64,000 bases of DNA from Phyllobacterium endophyticum. Its GTDB lineage: Bacteria; Pseudomonadota; Alphaproteobacteria; Rhizobiales; Rhizobiaceae. Where the stretch lies: assembly GCF_003010935.1 (NCBI RefSeq), contig NZ_PGGN01000001.1, forward strand, positions 496,001 to 560,000, given 5' to 3'. Below are positions 1 through 10,089 of the stretch, in pieces; position 1 is the first letter of the stretch, and each line of letters starts with the position of its first letter. The position numbers were made by a program, and so were the translations under genes. The notes below the pieces were generated by a model. The model ran no database searches, had not been told where the DNA came from, and was given only the letters and a program-made list of their open reading frames with translations.

Positions 1-1746
1 GGGCTTCCAGGCGGCAGTGCCTTTGGCTTCCATATGCGCGCGGCGATCGGCGATAACTGCATCATCGACTGCAAGGTGGATTTTGCGGTTCGGAATGTCG
101 ATGTCGATGATATCGCCTTCGTGAACCAGCCCGATCAACCCGCCTTCAGCCGCTTCCGGGGAAACGTGGCCAATGGACAGGCCTGACGAGCCGCCTGAGA
201 AGCGTCCGTCAGTGATCAGCGCGCAGGCTTTGCCGAGACCCTTGGACTTCAGATAGCTGGTCGGGTACAGCATCTCCTGCATGCCAGGACCGCCGCGCGG
301 TCCTTCGTAGCGGATCAACACGATATCTCCCGGCTTGACGCCACCGTTCAGAATACCAAGAACTGCGCTGTCCTGGCTTTCGAAGATGCGCGCGGGGCCC
401 GAAAACTTCAGGATCGAGTCATCCACGCCTGCTGTTTTGACGATGCAGCCATCCTCGGCAAGATTGCCGTAAAGCACGGCCAGCCCGCCATCCTTGGAAT
501 AGGCATGTTCCACATTGCGGATAACACCCGTTTCGCGGTCAAGGTCGACATCGGCAAAGCGGCGTTCCTGGCTGAAGGCGACCTGCGTCGGCACTCCGCC
601 CGGTGCAGCCATGAAGAAATCATGCACGGACTTGTTCTTGCTGCGAACGACGTCCCAACGATCGAGCGCCGCGCCGAGAGTGGCGGCGTGCACTGAATAG
701 ACCGAAGTATCGAGCAGACCGGCGCGATCGAGTTCGCCAAGGATTCCCATGACACCGCCGGCATGATGCACGTCTTCCATGTGCACGTTGGCGACTGCCG
801 GTGCGACCTTGCAGAGAACCGGAACACGGCGGGAGAGGCGGTCGATATCCGCCATGGTGAAGTCGACCTCGCCCTCATGCGCAGCCGCAAGCAGATGCAG
901 CACGGTGTTGGTTGAGCCGCCCATCGCGATATCCAGCGTCATGGCGTTCTCGAAAGCCGCGAACGAAGCGATGGAGCGCGGCAGTGCAGTCTCATCGTCC
1001 TGTTCGTAGTAGCGGCGTGCAAGATCAACAACCAGATGACCAGCCTCGACGAAGAGGCGGCGGCGGTCGGCGTGGGTTGCGAGCGTGGAGCCGTTGCCCG
1101 GAAGTGAAAGGCCAAGTGCTTCGGTCAGGCAGTTCATGGAATTTGCCGTGAACATGCCGGAGCAGGACCCGCAGGTGGGGCAGGCGGAGCGCTCGATGGC
1201 CGTTACCTCGGCATCGGAGATGCGGTCGTCGGCGGCAGCAACCATGGCGTCCACAAGGTCGAGCTTCTTTTCCTTGTCATCCCAAACGACCTTGCCAGCC
1301 TCCATCGGCCCGCCGGAAACGAATACGACGGGAATGTTCAGGCGCAGTGCTGCCATCAACATGCCGGGGGTAATCTTGTCACAATTGGAGATGCAGACCA
1401 TCGCATCGGCGCAATGTGCGTTGACCATGTATTCGACGCTGTCGGCGATGATCTCGCGGCTCGGGAGCGAATAGAGCATCCCGTCGTGGCCCATGGCGAT
1501 GCCGTCATCGACGGCGATAGTGTTGAATTCCTTGGCAACACCGCCGGCGCTTTCGATTTCACGGGCAACGAGCTGGCCCAGATCCTTCAGATGCACGTGA
1601 CCGGGTACGAATTGTGTAAACGAGTTTACCACCGCAATAATCGGCTTGCCGAAATCTTCGTCCTTCATGCCTGTAGCGCGCCAGAGCCCACGGGCTCCTG
1701 CCATGTTGCGGCCATGTGTGGTTGTGCGTGAACGATAGGGCGGCAT
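1..1746 (-). CDS. ilvD: Dihydroxy-acid dehydratase (3' end cut by window edge)
   Basis: Third common step of valine, leucine and isoleucine synthesis: dehydrates 2,3-dihydroxy-3-methylvalerate or -isovalerate to the 2-keto acid, using an Fe-S cluster, in the cytosol. Reading down from the ATG at 1746 gives [19 protein letters not shown], the usual start of the long bacterial form. The cluster and metal motifs follow: CDKITPGM, then a cysteine-rich [12 protein letters not shown] segment, and later [10 protein letters not shown] and [10 protein letters not shown]. The 582 codons present run open to base 1, so about 30 C-terminal residues of a protein of about 610 are missing. It is a single gene with its promoter in the 160 bases before the neighbouring lrp-like gene. 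The family call is firm. The other IlvD/Edd protein here (10864-12666) belongs to a different, sugar-acid branch. Confidence 0.97.
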   Translation of the reverse strand, partial: MPPYRSRTTTHGRNMAGARGLWRATGMKDEDFGKPIIAVVNSFTQFVPGHVHLKDLGQLVAREIESAGGVAKEFNTIAVDDGIAMGHDGMLYSLPSREIIADSVEYMVNAHCADAMVCISNCDKITPGMLMAALRLNIPVVFVSGGPMEAGKVVWDDKEKKLDLVDAMVAAADDRISDAEVTAIERSACPTCGSCSGMFTANSMNCLTEALGLSLPGNGSTLATHADRRRLFVEAGHLVVDLARRYYEQDDETALPRSIASFAAFENAMTLDIAMGGSTNTVLHLLAAAHEGEVDFTMADIDRLSRRVPVLCKVAPAVANVHMEDVHHAGGVMGILGELDRAGLLDTSVYSVHAATLGAALDRWDVVRSKNKSVHDFFMAAPGGVPTQVAFSQERRFADVDLDRETGVIRNVEHAYSKDGGLAVLYGNLAEDGCIVKTAGVDDSILKFSGPARIFESQDSAVLGILNGGVKPGDIVLIRYEGPRGGPGMQEMLYPTSYLKSKGLGKACALITDGRFSGGSSGLSIGHVSPEAAEGGLIGLVHEGDIIDIDIPNRKIHLAVDDAVIADRRAHMEAKGTAAWKP

Positions 1747-1906
1747 CTGCGTAAATCCTGATGGTAAATTGCCTGGGAAAGTATCTTACTAGAAAAACCA
1801 CTTCCATGGCAAAAGAATGGAGATTTGTTACCCCGCCGGGGCATTATCTTTGCACTGATTACATAGTGAATATCACCACTGCATAAAACGGGACGTAGTG
1901 TCTCGC

Positions 1907-2143
1907 CTAAAAGGCGGTAAACGTCATTGTCGTCAGCGAGCGGGCAATGCCCGGTATATCGAGCACATTATCGTTGATGAATTTGCCGACGTCTTGTTCT
2001 TCGGGAATGTAGATCTTCATCAAAAGATCGTAGTCGCCGCTGGTCGAATACAACTCCGAGACGATTTCTCGTTCGAATAGCGCAGCGGCCACCTCGTAGG
2101 TCTTGCCGGGAAAGCATTGCAGCTGCAGGAATACGGGTTTCAT
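1907..2143 (-). CDS. Stand-alone Lrp/AsnC ligand-binding (RAM) domain protein
   Basis: A 78-residue protein consisting only of the C-terminal effector/oligomerisation domain of Lrp/AsnC regulators, with no helix-turn-helix. The pattern of an N-terminal strand (KPVFLQLQC), a helix with KTYEVAAALFE, the central YSTSGDYDLLMKIYI strand pair and the closing DIPGIARSLTTMTF strand is typical of this alpha-beta sandwich. The ATG at 2143 is chosen because GGAGTG lies just upstream and the domain starts there; the longer open frame to 2317 adds only sequence without family features. Such proteins are thought to bind amino acids or to form mixed oligomers with full Lrp proteins. The neighbour ilvD makes branched-chain amino acids, which fits, but the link is inference. 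Confidence 0.8.
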   Translation of the reverse strand: MKPVFLQLQCFPGKTYEVAAALFEREIVSELYSTSGDYDLLMKIYIPEEQDVGKFINDNVLDIPGIARSLTTMTFTAF

Positions 2144-2449
2144 CAAATTCACTCCGGGACGACAGGCCTCATCGTCATAACCTAGATAGGTTGCCTCCGC
2201 AGTGCAATTGCGCGTGAATTCAGACTGACACCGGGAGCAGGTTGATGATAAGGTTTTAATCTGCTTTTGTGGCCGTCCTGCCACAACGTGGGCTTTGCCT
2301 GGCTCTAAAGCGTCCATGCGGGTTGGCCTCCATAGATCAGCATGTTATCGTTTTCTTAAGCTCGGGAGGCGAATTTTAACGATCGCAGTCTATGAATGCC
2401 GTTTTCTGCGTGTACTTGTGTGTTTTTGAGTTGAGGATTTTGCTGGTTG
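2144..2449. other. Gene-free divergent upstream region
   Basis: About 300 bases between the lrp-like gene (minus) and tamA (plus). It must hold both promoters. No convincing ORF, RNA gene, long palindrome or repeat is visible. The GAGGA at 2433-2437 is the likely ribosome-binding site of tamA. Confidence 0.5.
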
Positions 2450-4378
2450 ATGGACTTTAGACGCCCACAGGCCAGTTTGTTTGGTGCAGCACTTCTGGCT
2501 TGCACGGCGCTCGTGTCGCCTGCCCATGCTTTTGATCTTTTCGGCATTCATCTATGGGGTGAGAGAAAAGATGCAGATGCGGATGCGGTGATCGCCGATC
2601 CCCATAAATATACAGTCGAGATATCAGCGGACGACAACAAAGAGACGAAAGAGCTCGTCGAAGGCGCCTCCGGCCTGATCGCCGACAAGGACAAGCCTGC
2701 TTCGGGGGCCGCCGGGCTGCTCGCCAAGGCGCGAGGTGATTATCGCCGGATTCTGGGCGCGCTTTATGCGGATGGCCGTTATGGCGGTACGATCAGCATC
2801 AAGGTGGACGGGCGCGAAGCCAGCGATATTCCACCTGACGCGGAATTGCCAAACCCCGCTCCGGTGACGATTTCCGTCGATCCCGGACCGCAGTTCCTGT
2901 TTGCTACGGCCCGCGTCGAGAACATGGCCCCGCCGACGCTCGACCGGAAAGACATGGTTGACCGGCCGGAGGCTGAAGGCTTTGCGCCGGGCGACATCGC
3001 GCGGTCGACGTCGATTATCAAGGCAGAGCGGCTTGCCATCGATGCGTGGCGCGAACAAGGTCATCCGAAAGCCAGGATCGTCTCGCGTAATGTTGTGGCC
3101 GACCATGATAATAACAGGGTCGACGCAACGATTGACGTTGATCCTGATCGACGCGCGGCATTCGGACCAATTCAGGTCTCGGGTACCGAGCGCATGGACC
3201 CGGAGTTTGTCGCCTTCATCACCGGTCTGCAACCCGGCGTCGAATACGACCCCGATGAGATCGAGCGCGCCAAGAAGCGCCTGTCGCGGCTGGAAGTGTT
3301 CCGTTCGGCGCGTATCGAGGAAGCCGACGCGATCACGAATGATGGCCTTTTGCCCATCACCATCGCAGTACAGGAACAGAAGCTGCGGCGCTTCGGTCTT
3401 GGCGGTTCCTATTCAACGCTCGATGGCGCCGGTCTGGACGCTTACTGGCTGCATCGCAATCTTTTCGGGCGAGCGGAACGGCTGCGATTCGATGCCAAGG
3501 TCGGCGGCATCGGCGCGCAATCCTATAGTCCTCAGGATTACAATTACACGCTTGGCGTTACTTTCACGAAGCCCGGTGTCTATACGCCCGATACGGATTT
3601 CATCTCATCGCTCATCGGCAGGCGCGAGGTTCTCGACGCCTATACGCAAACGTCTGTGACCGCCGAAGCCGGCTTTACCCAGATTTTCAGCGACGAACTG
3701 ACCGGAAAGCTCAGCGTGTTTGTCTCCAAGTCGCGTTTCGACGACGACTTTTTCGGCGAACGCGATTTTCTCACGGCCGGGCTCCTTGGCGGCCTCACCT
3801 ATGACAGCCGCGAAAGCAAGGTCGATCCCTCGCAGGGCTATTTCCTCGAAGGTCTGCTTTCGCCCTTCTACGAGTTCGAATACGGCAATTTCGCCACCAA
3901 GTTCACCGCGGAGGGCCGTACCTATTACAGTTTCGACGCCGACAACCGCTTCATCCTGGCCGGCCGTCTGAAGCTTGGCTCCATCGTCGGCGCAGAGGTT
4001 TCGGAATTGCCGCCGGACCAGCTGTTCTTCGCCGGTGGCGGCGGCTCGATCCGTGGCTATGCCTATCGCAATGTCGGCGTCAATGTCGAACGCGACGGCG
4101 ATACCTATGTGATTGGCGGCCGCTCCCTTGTCGAAAGCTCGGTGGAAGCGCGCATTCGCATGACCGACACGATCGGCGTCGTCGGCTTTGTCGACGCGGG
4201 CTATGTCGGCGAGGAGTCCTTTCCTGATTTCGCCGATCAGATGCGGCTCGGCGTTGGCGCCGGGGTGCGCTATAATACGGGTCTCGGTCCGATACGGCTC
4301 GACTTTGCAGTGCCGCTCGACCGTACGAACGACGATCCCAGTTTTGCTTTCTACGTTGGCATAGGACAGGCGTTTTGA
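2450..4378 (+). CDS. tamA: TamA, Omp85-family outer-membrane assembly protein
   Basis: Outer-membrane barrel of the translocation and assembly module, which works with the inner-membrane-anchored TamB in assembling outer-membrane proteins and probably in lipid transfer. Residues 1-27 form a signal peptide ending in SPAHA. POTRA-type repeats occupy roughly residues 50-320, and the Omp85 barrel follows. The barrel has the GGGGSIRGYAYR element near residue 529 (the conserved R-G-aromatic motif of strand 16) and ends in phenylalanine, as outer-membrane barrels do. At 642 residues the length is normal. The ATG at 2450 is listed; a TTG at 2447, better spaced from GAGGA at 2433, would add one residue. 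The last four bases overlap tamB, so the two are translationally coupled. Confidence 0.93.
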   Translation: MDFRRPQASLFGAALLACTALVSPAHAFDLFGIHLWGERKDADADAVIADPHKYTVEISADDNKETKELVEGASGLIADKDKPASGAAGLLAKARGDYRRILGALYADGRYGGTISIKVDGREASDIPPDAELPNPAPVTISVDPGPQFLFATARVENMAPPTLDRKDMVDRPEAEGFAPGDIARSTSIIKAERLAIDAWREQGHPKARIVSRNVVADHDNNRVDATIDVDPDRRAAFGPIQVSGTERMDPEFVAFITGLQPGVEYDPDEIERAKKRLSRLEVFRSARIEEADAITNDGLLPITIAVQEQKLRRFGLGGSYSTLDGAGLDAYWLHRNLFGRAERLRFDAKVGGIGAQSYSPQDYNYTLGVTFTKPGVYTPDTDFISSLIGRREVLDAYTQTSVTAEAGFTQIFSDELTGKLSVFVSKSRFDDDFFGERDFLTAGLLGGLTYDSRESKVDPSQGYFLEGLLSPFYEFEYGNFATKFTAEGRTYYSFDADNRFILAGRLKLGSIVGAEVSELPPDQLFFAGGGGSIRGYAYRNVGVNVERDGDTYVIGGRSLVESSVEARIRMTDTIGVVGFVDAGYVGEESFPDFADQMRLGVGAGVRYNTGLGPIRLDFAVPLDRTNDDPSFAFYVGIGQAF

Positions 4379-7300
4379 CCCGGATTATCGCAGCACTTTT
4401 CCTCATGCTCCTCATGAGCCCGATCGTCTCGCAAGGCGCCTTGGCGCAGGCTCCCGAATCCGCGAGCGCTGAGGTCGAGAAGTCATACTTTCTCAGCTTC
4501 GTGCAGAACCAGCTCTCGACGCCGAATCGGCAGATCGTTATCTCCGGCATTCAGGGCGTGCTCTCCTCCGAAGCCACCATTGGCTCGATCACGATTGCCG
4601 ACCGCGAGGGCATCTGGCTGCGCGTCACCAATGCCAGGATCGTCTGGAGCCGGCTTGCGCTGCTGCGGGGCCGTCTGGACGTCAATACACTGGCCGCTGA
4701 TCGCATCGACATATTGCGCAAGCCTCTGCCGGACGAGAGCCTGCCCGCGCCGGAAGCCAGGAGTTTCAGCCTGCCCGAACTGCCGCTCGCCGTGATTTTG
4801 CAGCAGTTGAACATCGGACGCATCGCTTTCGGCGACGGCGTTTTCGGCCTGCAATCGGAAATCTCGCTGGCCGGCAACCTGACGCTCGAAAGCGGTTCGC
4901 TGAATTCCAGCCTGCAGGTGCAACGCCTCGATGGACCGGGCGGCGAGTTCCAGATCAGGGCGGCCTACGCCAATGAAAGCCAGCAGCTCGATCTTGATCT
5001 GACACTCAATGAACCGCAGAACGGCATCGTCGCCAACCTCCTCAACATCGAAGGCAAACCGCCGGTAGCTCTAGCGTTGAAGGGCTCGGGTCCTCTCAGC
5101 GATCTCCTGCTGCAGTTGACGCTCGATGCGGCAGGCAAGCGTGTGCTTACCGGCGATACGAAACTCGACCGGCAGAGCGACGGGCTCGGTTTCAAGACCA
5201 ATCTCAACGGTGAAATCGCCACGCTGATTCCTCCGATTTTCCGCGACTTCTTCGGCAATGAAACAACACTGATCGTCAATGGCGTCATGCGTGATGCCGG
5301 CGGCGTGGCGCTCGATCGCTTGAACATCAAGAGCAACGCACTGGCACTCGACGCCAATGGCGAAACGACCAATGACGGCTTCCTGAAGCGTCTGAAGGTC
5401 GATGCGACAATCGCCGATCCGACCGGCAAGAAGGTGATCCTGCCGGTCAAGGGCGGTCAGACGACGGTCGACAAGGCTGTGCTGGCGGTAGGTTTCGGCA
5501 CCAGTACCAATAATGACTGGTCTAGCACGGTCGAAGTGACCAACTTCACCACGGACAGCTTCGCCTCGAAGTCCATCAATCTCGTCGCCAAAGGTCTCGC
5601 CGAGAACATCGACAATCCGACGGCGCGCTCGCTGACTTACGATGTGAATGGCGAAGTTGCCGGTGTTACCGCAACACGTGCCGATATCGCCGAGGCTCTC
5701 GGAGAACTCATTCAGCTCAAGGTCAACGGCGACTGGAAGGCCGGAACGCCCGTCAATCTCAAACAGGCGCTGGTTGCTGCCAACGGGCTGAGTGCAGCCT
5801 TGGCCGGGACGATCGACAAGTTTGCCTATCGCGGCGACATTCTGGTCAAAGCGTCGAGCATCGCGCCTTTCTCGGCCTTGGCCGGCCGCGAACTTGCCGG
5901 ATCGATCGATCTCAAGGCCAATGGCCTGGTCGAGGCGCTTACCGGCGGTTTCGACCTGATGCTGGATGGCCATGCCACCGGAATGACACTTGGTATCGAT
6001 GCGGCTGACAAAGTATTGGCGGGTGAAACGCGCATCACCGGCGGAATCGCTCGGGGTGAAGCGGGATTGACCGCCAAGAACTTCCGGATCGAAAACCCCC
6101 AGACATTGATCAATGCCAACGGGACTTTCGCAACAGGTGCGGCAAACTTCGATTTCGGCCTCGATCTCACGGATCTCGCGCTCCTGTCGGAAAAAGCCAG
6201 TGGCGCTCTCAAGGTCAAGGGCAGTGCGCGTGGCCAGGACAATATCATCGCACTCGCTTTCGATGCCGGCGTGCCGGAGGGGTCTCTCGCCGGCCGCAAG
6301 CTGACTGAGGGCGATCTGACCTTCAACGGTACGCTCTACAAGGATATCGTCGAAGGCAAGGTTTCCGGCCTGGCGTTCCTGGACGGCGTCCGTGCCGATC
6401 TTGCGAGCGAAATTGCGCTGCATCGGGATGAAAACCGGCTGACCAATATCTCGTTCATCGCAGGCGGGACACGACTGCGCGGTGATGTTACCCAGTCGAA
6501 ACAAGGGCTTTACAACGGCAACCTGACGCTCGCCTCCAGCGATGTCTCGACAGCGGCCGCGCTGTTTCTTGTCGAGGCGACGGGCAAGGCCGACGCTACC
6601 ATCGCCCTGTCGCATGCGGACGAGAAGCAGAATGTCGAGATCAAGGGCCAGATCGACAATCTGAAGGCCAACGACATCGTCGTCGGCAAGGCGGCGATAG
6701 AACTGGCCGCACAGGATATTTTCAAGGTTCCTTCGGCGAACGGTTCCGTCACCGCCTCGGATGTTTCGGCTTCAGGCATCATCGTCAACAATCTTGACGC
6801 TCAGGCGACAAAGGACGGCAGAACAACCAATTTCAAGCTGAACGCCGGCTTGAACAATGGCGCCCGGACATCGCTCCAGGGCGCCCTTCAGCCAAACGAC
6901 AAGGGTTTTCTCCTGTCGCTCGCCAATGCGGAGCTGACGCGCGGTGCCCTCGCTGCACGGCTGGTCCAGCCCGCCGCCATCAACGTTGCCGGCAGCAACA
7001 TTTCCCTGGGCAACATCGTCCTCGACGTCGGCCAGGGGCGGGTGACGGTAAGCGGTGAGGCGGCCGAAACCCTCGACCTTGCGGTCGCTATCCAGAAGCT
7101 GCCGCTCGATATCGCCAATACGATCAAACCGGATCTTGGCCTCGGCGGCGAGATCAACGGCACGGCGAAAGTTGGCGGGACACGGCAGCAACCCGACGTG
7201 AACTTTGACGTGCAGGCGCGGGGCATCACTGCCGCCGCACTTAGGAAAGCCGGGCTCGACGCGCTCAATCTTGATGCCAAAGGCACGTCCACCACGGACC

Positions 7301-9003
7301 GGCTGAATGTCGACGCGCATCTGACCGGTGCAGGCGGGCTTGATGCCTCGGCAAGGGGTTCGGTGCCGCTCGCGCAAGGAGAGCTCGGCGTCGATTTCGA
7401 TCTGAAAAGCTTTCCGCTGACGGCGCTGAATGGCGTCGTCAAAAACCAGAATCTTGCAGGTGTCATTTCCGGCAGGGGCAGGGTCACTGGTACGCTGCAA
7501 AGACCCAACGCCGAATTCGACCTGAAGGGCGCCGGACTTTCCGCCAGGCCGTTGCAGGAGGCGGGGCTGGCTCCGCTGCAGCTGACCGCGGCCGGCCGCT
7601 TTGCCAACAATACCCTGACGCTTTCCTCCGCCAAAGCTGACGGCCCGCAAGGGTTCACGGTTTCGGCAAGCGGCACTGTACCGGCGTCCGGGTCGGGCCT
7701 CGGCATCGACGTTACCGGCACTATTCCCCTTTCGCTGGCCAATCGTTTTCTTGCGGATCGAGGCACCCAGGCCAAGGGCACCATCGATCTGACCGCTTCC
7801 ATTTCGGGCAGTTTCGCGCAACCGCAGATCCGCGGCATGTTCTCCGCCAATGGAGCGGAGGTCGTCGACCCACAAGCCAATCTGCGCCTGCAACGCATCA
7901 CCCTGCTTGGCAGCATGGAAGGGACCACCGTCACGATCAGGACCTTCAATGCAAGCCTGTCCACCGGCGGAACGATCAGCGCGACCGGAACAATCTCGAC
8001 CGATGCGGCCGCAAACTTCCCGGCCAATATCGACATAAGGCTGGACAGGGCCCGCTATGCCGATGGCAACCTGGTGGTAGCAACTCTCACCGGCGCGCTC
8101 AGCGTCAAGGGTCCGCTGACCCGCGATCCAGTCATATCGGGCAATGTTAACATCGACCGGGCGGAGATCACCGTACCGGAGAGCTTTGGCGGGGCGTCCG
8201 CCGTGATCGATGTCAAGCATAAGGACCCATCCAAGGCAGTTGCACAGACCTTGAAACGCGCCAAGGCTGACCAGCCGCAGGTTGCCACGCCGACCGCCCG
8301 TCCAAGCGTGGTACGGCTCGATATCAACGTTACCGCACCCAACCGGATTTTCGTCAGGGGCCGCGGTCTGGATGCAGAGATTGGCGGTTCTGTCCGGTTG
8401 ACCGGCCCCGCGACCAATATCCAGCCCGTTGGCGCCTTCGATCTCATCCGCGGGCGGCTTGGAATTCTCGGACAGCGCATAACGTTCACCGAGGGCCAGG
8501 TCACATTGGTGGGCGATCTCGACCCTGACATAAATTTCGTTGCCAGTACGCAAGGCTCCGACATTACCGTCAATGTCACGGTGCGGGGCCGCGTATCCGA
8601 CCTCCAGATAACATTCTCGTCGCAGCCCGAACTGCCGCAGGACGAAGTCATGGCGCGGCTGATCTTCAATCGCTCCATCAGCGAATTGTCGGCGTTTCAG
8701 GTCGCCCGGCTTGCTGCCGCCGCTGCCGAACTTGCCGGAGGGGGGAATTCATCATTGCTGGAAAATTTGCGCAAGAACACCGGCCTTGACGATCTGGACG
8801 TCGTAACCGACAGCCAGGGTAATGCGGGCGTTCGCGCTGGCCGCTACATCCGCGACAATGTCTATCTTGGGGTCGAGGCAGGTGCCGCAGGTTCTACAAG
8901 AGGTACGATCAACCTCGATATCACGCCGAACCTGAAAGCCAAGGGTGCGGTTGGAGCCAATGGCGATTCAGGCGCTGGTTTGTTCTTCGAGAAGGATTAT
9001 TGA
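4375..9003 (+). CDS. tamB: TamB, translocation and assembly module subunit
   Basis: A very long (1542 residues) periplasm-spanning protein anchored in the inner membrane by one N-terminal hydrophobic segment (residues 4-24). It pairs with TamA; AsmA/TamB proteins are thought to form a beta-taco groove that carries phospholipid or guides outer-membrane proteins. The body is monotonous repeated beta-strand sequence rich in G, N, D, T and L. The C-terminal 400 residues are the conserved TamB (DUF490) domain, including LIRGRLGILGQRITF and a TINLDITPNLKAKG-type finish ending in FFEKDY. Translation starts at a TTG at 4375 inside the tamA stop (TTGA), a 4-base overlap. The gene ends just before repeat copy A. 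Confidence 0.94.
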   Translation: MTRIIAALFLMLLMSPIVSQGALAQAPESASAEVEKSYFLSFVQNQLSTPNRQIVISGIQGVLSSEATIGSITIADREGIWLRVTNARIVWSRLALLRGRLDVNTLAADRIDILRKPLPDESLPAPEARSFSLPELPLAVILQQLNIGRIAFGDGVFGLQSEISLAGNLTLESGSLNSSLQVQRLDGPGGEFQIRAAYANESQQLDLDLTLNEPQNGIVANLLNIEGKPPVALALKGSGPLSDLLLQLTLDAAGKRVLTGDTKLDRQSDGLGFKTNLNGEIATLIPPIFRDFFGNETTLIVNGVMRDAGGVALDRLNIKSNALALDANGETTNDGFLKRLKVDATIADPTGKKVILPVKGGQTTVDKAVLAVGFGTSTNNDWSSTVEVTNFTTDSFASKSINLVAKGLAENIDNPTARSLTYDVNGEVAGVTATRADIAEALGELIQLKVNGDWKAGTPVNLKQALVAANGLSAALAGTIDKFAYRGDILVKASSIAPFSALAGRELAGSIDLKANGLVEALTGGFDLMLDGHATGMTLGIDAADKVLAGETRITGGIARGEAGLTAKNFRIENPQTLINANGTFATGAANFDFGLDLTDLALLSEKASGALKVKGSARGQDNIIALAFDAGVPEGSLAGRKLTEGDLTFNGTLYKDIVEGKVSGLAFLDGVRADLASEIALHRDENRLTNISFIAGGTRLRGDVTQSKQGLYNGNLTLASSDVSTAAALFLVEATGKADATIALSHADEKQNVEIKGQIDNLKANDIVVGKAAIELAAQDIFKVPSANGSVTASDVSASGIIVNNLDAQATKDGRTTNFKLNAGLNNGARTSLQGALQPNDKGFLLSLANAELTRGALAARLVQPAAINVAGSNISLGNIVLDVGQGRVTVSGEAAETLDLAVAIQKLPLDIANTIKPDLGLGGEINGTAKVGGTRQQPDVNFDVQARGITAAALRKAGLDALNLDAKGTSTTDRLNVDAHLTGAGGLDASARGSVPLAQGELGVDFDLKSFPLTALNGVVKNQNLAGVISGRGRVTGTLQRPNAEFDLKGAGLSARPLQEAGLAPLQLTAAGRFANNTLTLSSAKADGPQGFTVSASGTVPASGSGLGIDVTGTIPLSLANRFLADRGTQAKGTIDLTASISGSFAQPQIRGMFSANGAEVVDPQANLRLQRITLLGSMEGTTVTIRTFNASLSTGGTISATGTISTDAAANFPANIDIRLDRARYADGNLVVATLTGALSVKGPLTRDPVISGNVNIDRAEITVPESFGGASAVIDVKHKDPSKAVAQTLKRAKADQPQVATPTARPSVVRLDINVTAPNRIFVRGRGLDAEIGGSVRLTGPATNIQPVGAFDLIRGRLGILGQRITFTEGQVTLVGDLDPDINFVASTQGSDITVNVTVRGRVSDLQITFSSQPELPQDEVMARLIFNRSISELSAFQVARLAAAAAELAGGGNSSLLENLRKNTGLDDLDVVTDSQGNAGVRAGRYIRDNVYLGVEAGAAGSTRGTINLDITPNLKAKGAVGANGDSGAGLFFEKDY

Positions 9004-9011
9004 GGAAGGCT

Positions 9012-9204
9012 CCGGTTATCTCCCCCTTGGTGGGGGAGAATGGAGTTTCTTGGATTTAGCCCACTTGCTAAATCCTTAGAAAATCCAAGAGAGGAGGGGG
9101 TAGTAAGATGATTGCAAATCCCCTCTCTGGCGATTTCTAGCACTTAGCGAGTGCTAAGATGCTGAAATCATTTTCTCTGCCACAAAGGGGAGAGATAGTC
9201 GGCA
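9012..9204. repeat. Dispersed palindromic repeat, copy A
   Basis: A roughly 190-base non-coding element between the convergent ends of tamB and the FAH-family gene. It opens and closes with C-run/G-run palindromes (9020-9038 and about 9181-9193). Inside are two imperfect hairpins: one around GGATTTAG/CTAAATCC (9052-9074) and one around GATTTC/GAAATC (9132-9169). The reverse complement of 44444-44630 aligns over almost the whole element, including an identical run of 32 bases beginning at 9114. The location suits a transcription terminator or a small mobile intergenic element. Confidence 0.88.
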
Positions 9205-9222
9205 TGAACTGCTACCGTCAAT

Positions 9223-10062
9223 TTACCCCTGCACAACATGCTGTCTTTGCTCGCCAAGTCCCTCGATACCGAGCGTGATGACATCGCCTTCCTTGAGAAA
9301 CACATTGGGCTTCTGACCAAGTCCGACGCCCGGAGGTGTCCCTGTCGAGATGATATCGCCGGGATGCAGGCTCATGAACTGGGACAGGTAGGACACAAGG
9401 TATTTGACGCCGTAGACCATCGTTGCGGACGAGCCGTTCTGATAGCGGTGACCGTTGACCTCGAGCCACATTTTCAGGTTCTGCGGGTCAGCGACCTCGT
9501 CCTTCGTGACCAGCCAGGGGCCCGTGGGGCCGAATGTATCGGCGCTCTTGCCCTTGGTCCACTGACCCTGGCGTTCTGCCTGGAACGCCCGCTCCGATAC
9601 GTCATTGATCAGGCAGTAACCGGCAACATGGTCGAGAGCTTCATCCTCGCTGACATATTTAGCATGTTTGCCGATGACGACGCCGAGTTCGACTTCCCAG
9701 TCCGTCTTGAGCGAGCCGCGCGGAATCTCGACATCGTCGTTAGGCCCAACGATCGCGGACGTCGCCTTCATGAAGATGATCGGCTCCGGCGGCACCGTTG
9801 CCCCTGTTTCAGCGGCATGGTCGGAATAATTGAGGCCAATGCAGATGAACTTGCCCGTTCCGGCCACGCAGGGGCCATATCGCTCGACCTCGACGACCGG
9901 CAATGATTGCGGATCGATGGCTGCGAGCTTCTTCAGTCCGTCGGGAGAAATCGCAGCGCCTGCGATGTCGCTGACATGTGCAGAGAGATCGCGCACCTTG
10001 CCATCCTTGTCGACAAGGCCGGGCTTTTCCTGACCAACAGGACCATAGCGCAAGAGTTTCAT
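9223..10062 (-). CDS. Fumarylacetoacetate-hydrolase-family protein, probable 2,4-diketo-3-deoxy-sugar-acid hydrolase
   Basis: Last gene of the nine-gene minus-strand operon. FAH-fold enzymes cleave C-C bonds in 1,3-diketo acids. The motif GLNYSDHAAE (residues 76-85) carries the probable catalytic His82. The metal ligands are E123 and E125 (WEVELGV) and D154 (INDVSER). At 279 residues it matches the size of 2,4-diketo-3-deoxy-L-rhamnonate/L-fuconate hydrolases. Placed after an SDR and an aldonate dehydratase, it should split a 2,4-diketo-3-deoxy acid into pyruvate plus lactate (from a 6-deoxyhexonate) or glycolate (from a pentonate). The fold call is firm; the substrate is inferred from context. 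Confidence 0.9.
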   Translation of the reverse strand: MKLLRYGPVGQEKPGLVDKDGKVRDLSAHVSDIAGAAISPDGLKKLAAIDPQSLPVVEVERYGPCVAGTGKFICIGLNYSDHAAETGATVPPEPIIFMKATSAIVGPNDDVEIPRGSLKTDWEVELGVVIGKHAKYVSEDEALDHVAGYCLINDVSERAFQAERQGQWTKGKSADTFGPTGPWLVTKDEVADPQNLKMWLEVNGHRYQNGSSATMVYGVKYLVSYLSQFMSLHPGDIISTGTPPGVGLGQKPNVFLKEGDVITLGIEGLGEQRQHVVQG

Positions 10063-10089
10063 GGGATAACCTTTTCTTGGTTGGAGAGA

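Noticed and set aside
1833-1843. CCCC-GCC-GGGG as a terminator of the lrp-like gene
   Set aside because: Only four pairs and no T-run on the proper strand.
5071-8553. Long antisense open frames (514 and 593 codons) across tamB
   Set aside because: They mirror the codon bias of tamB, have no family motifs or ribosome sites, and lie wholly inside a certain gene.
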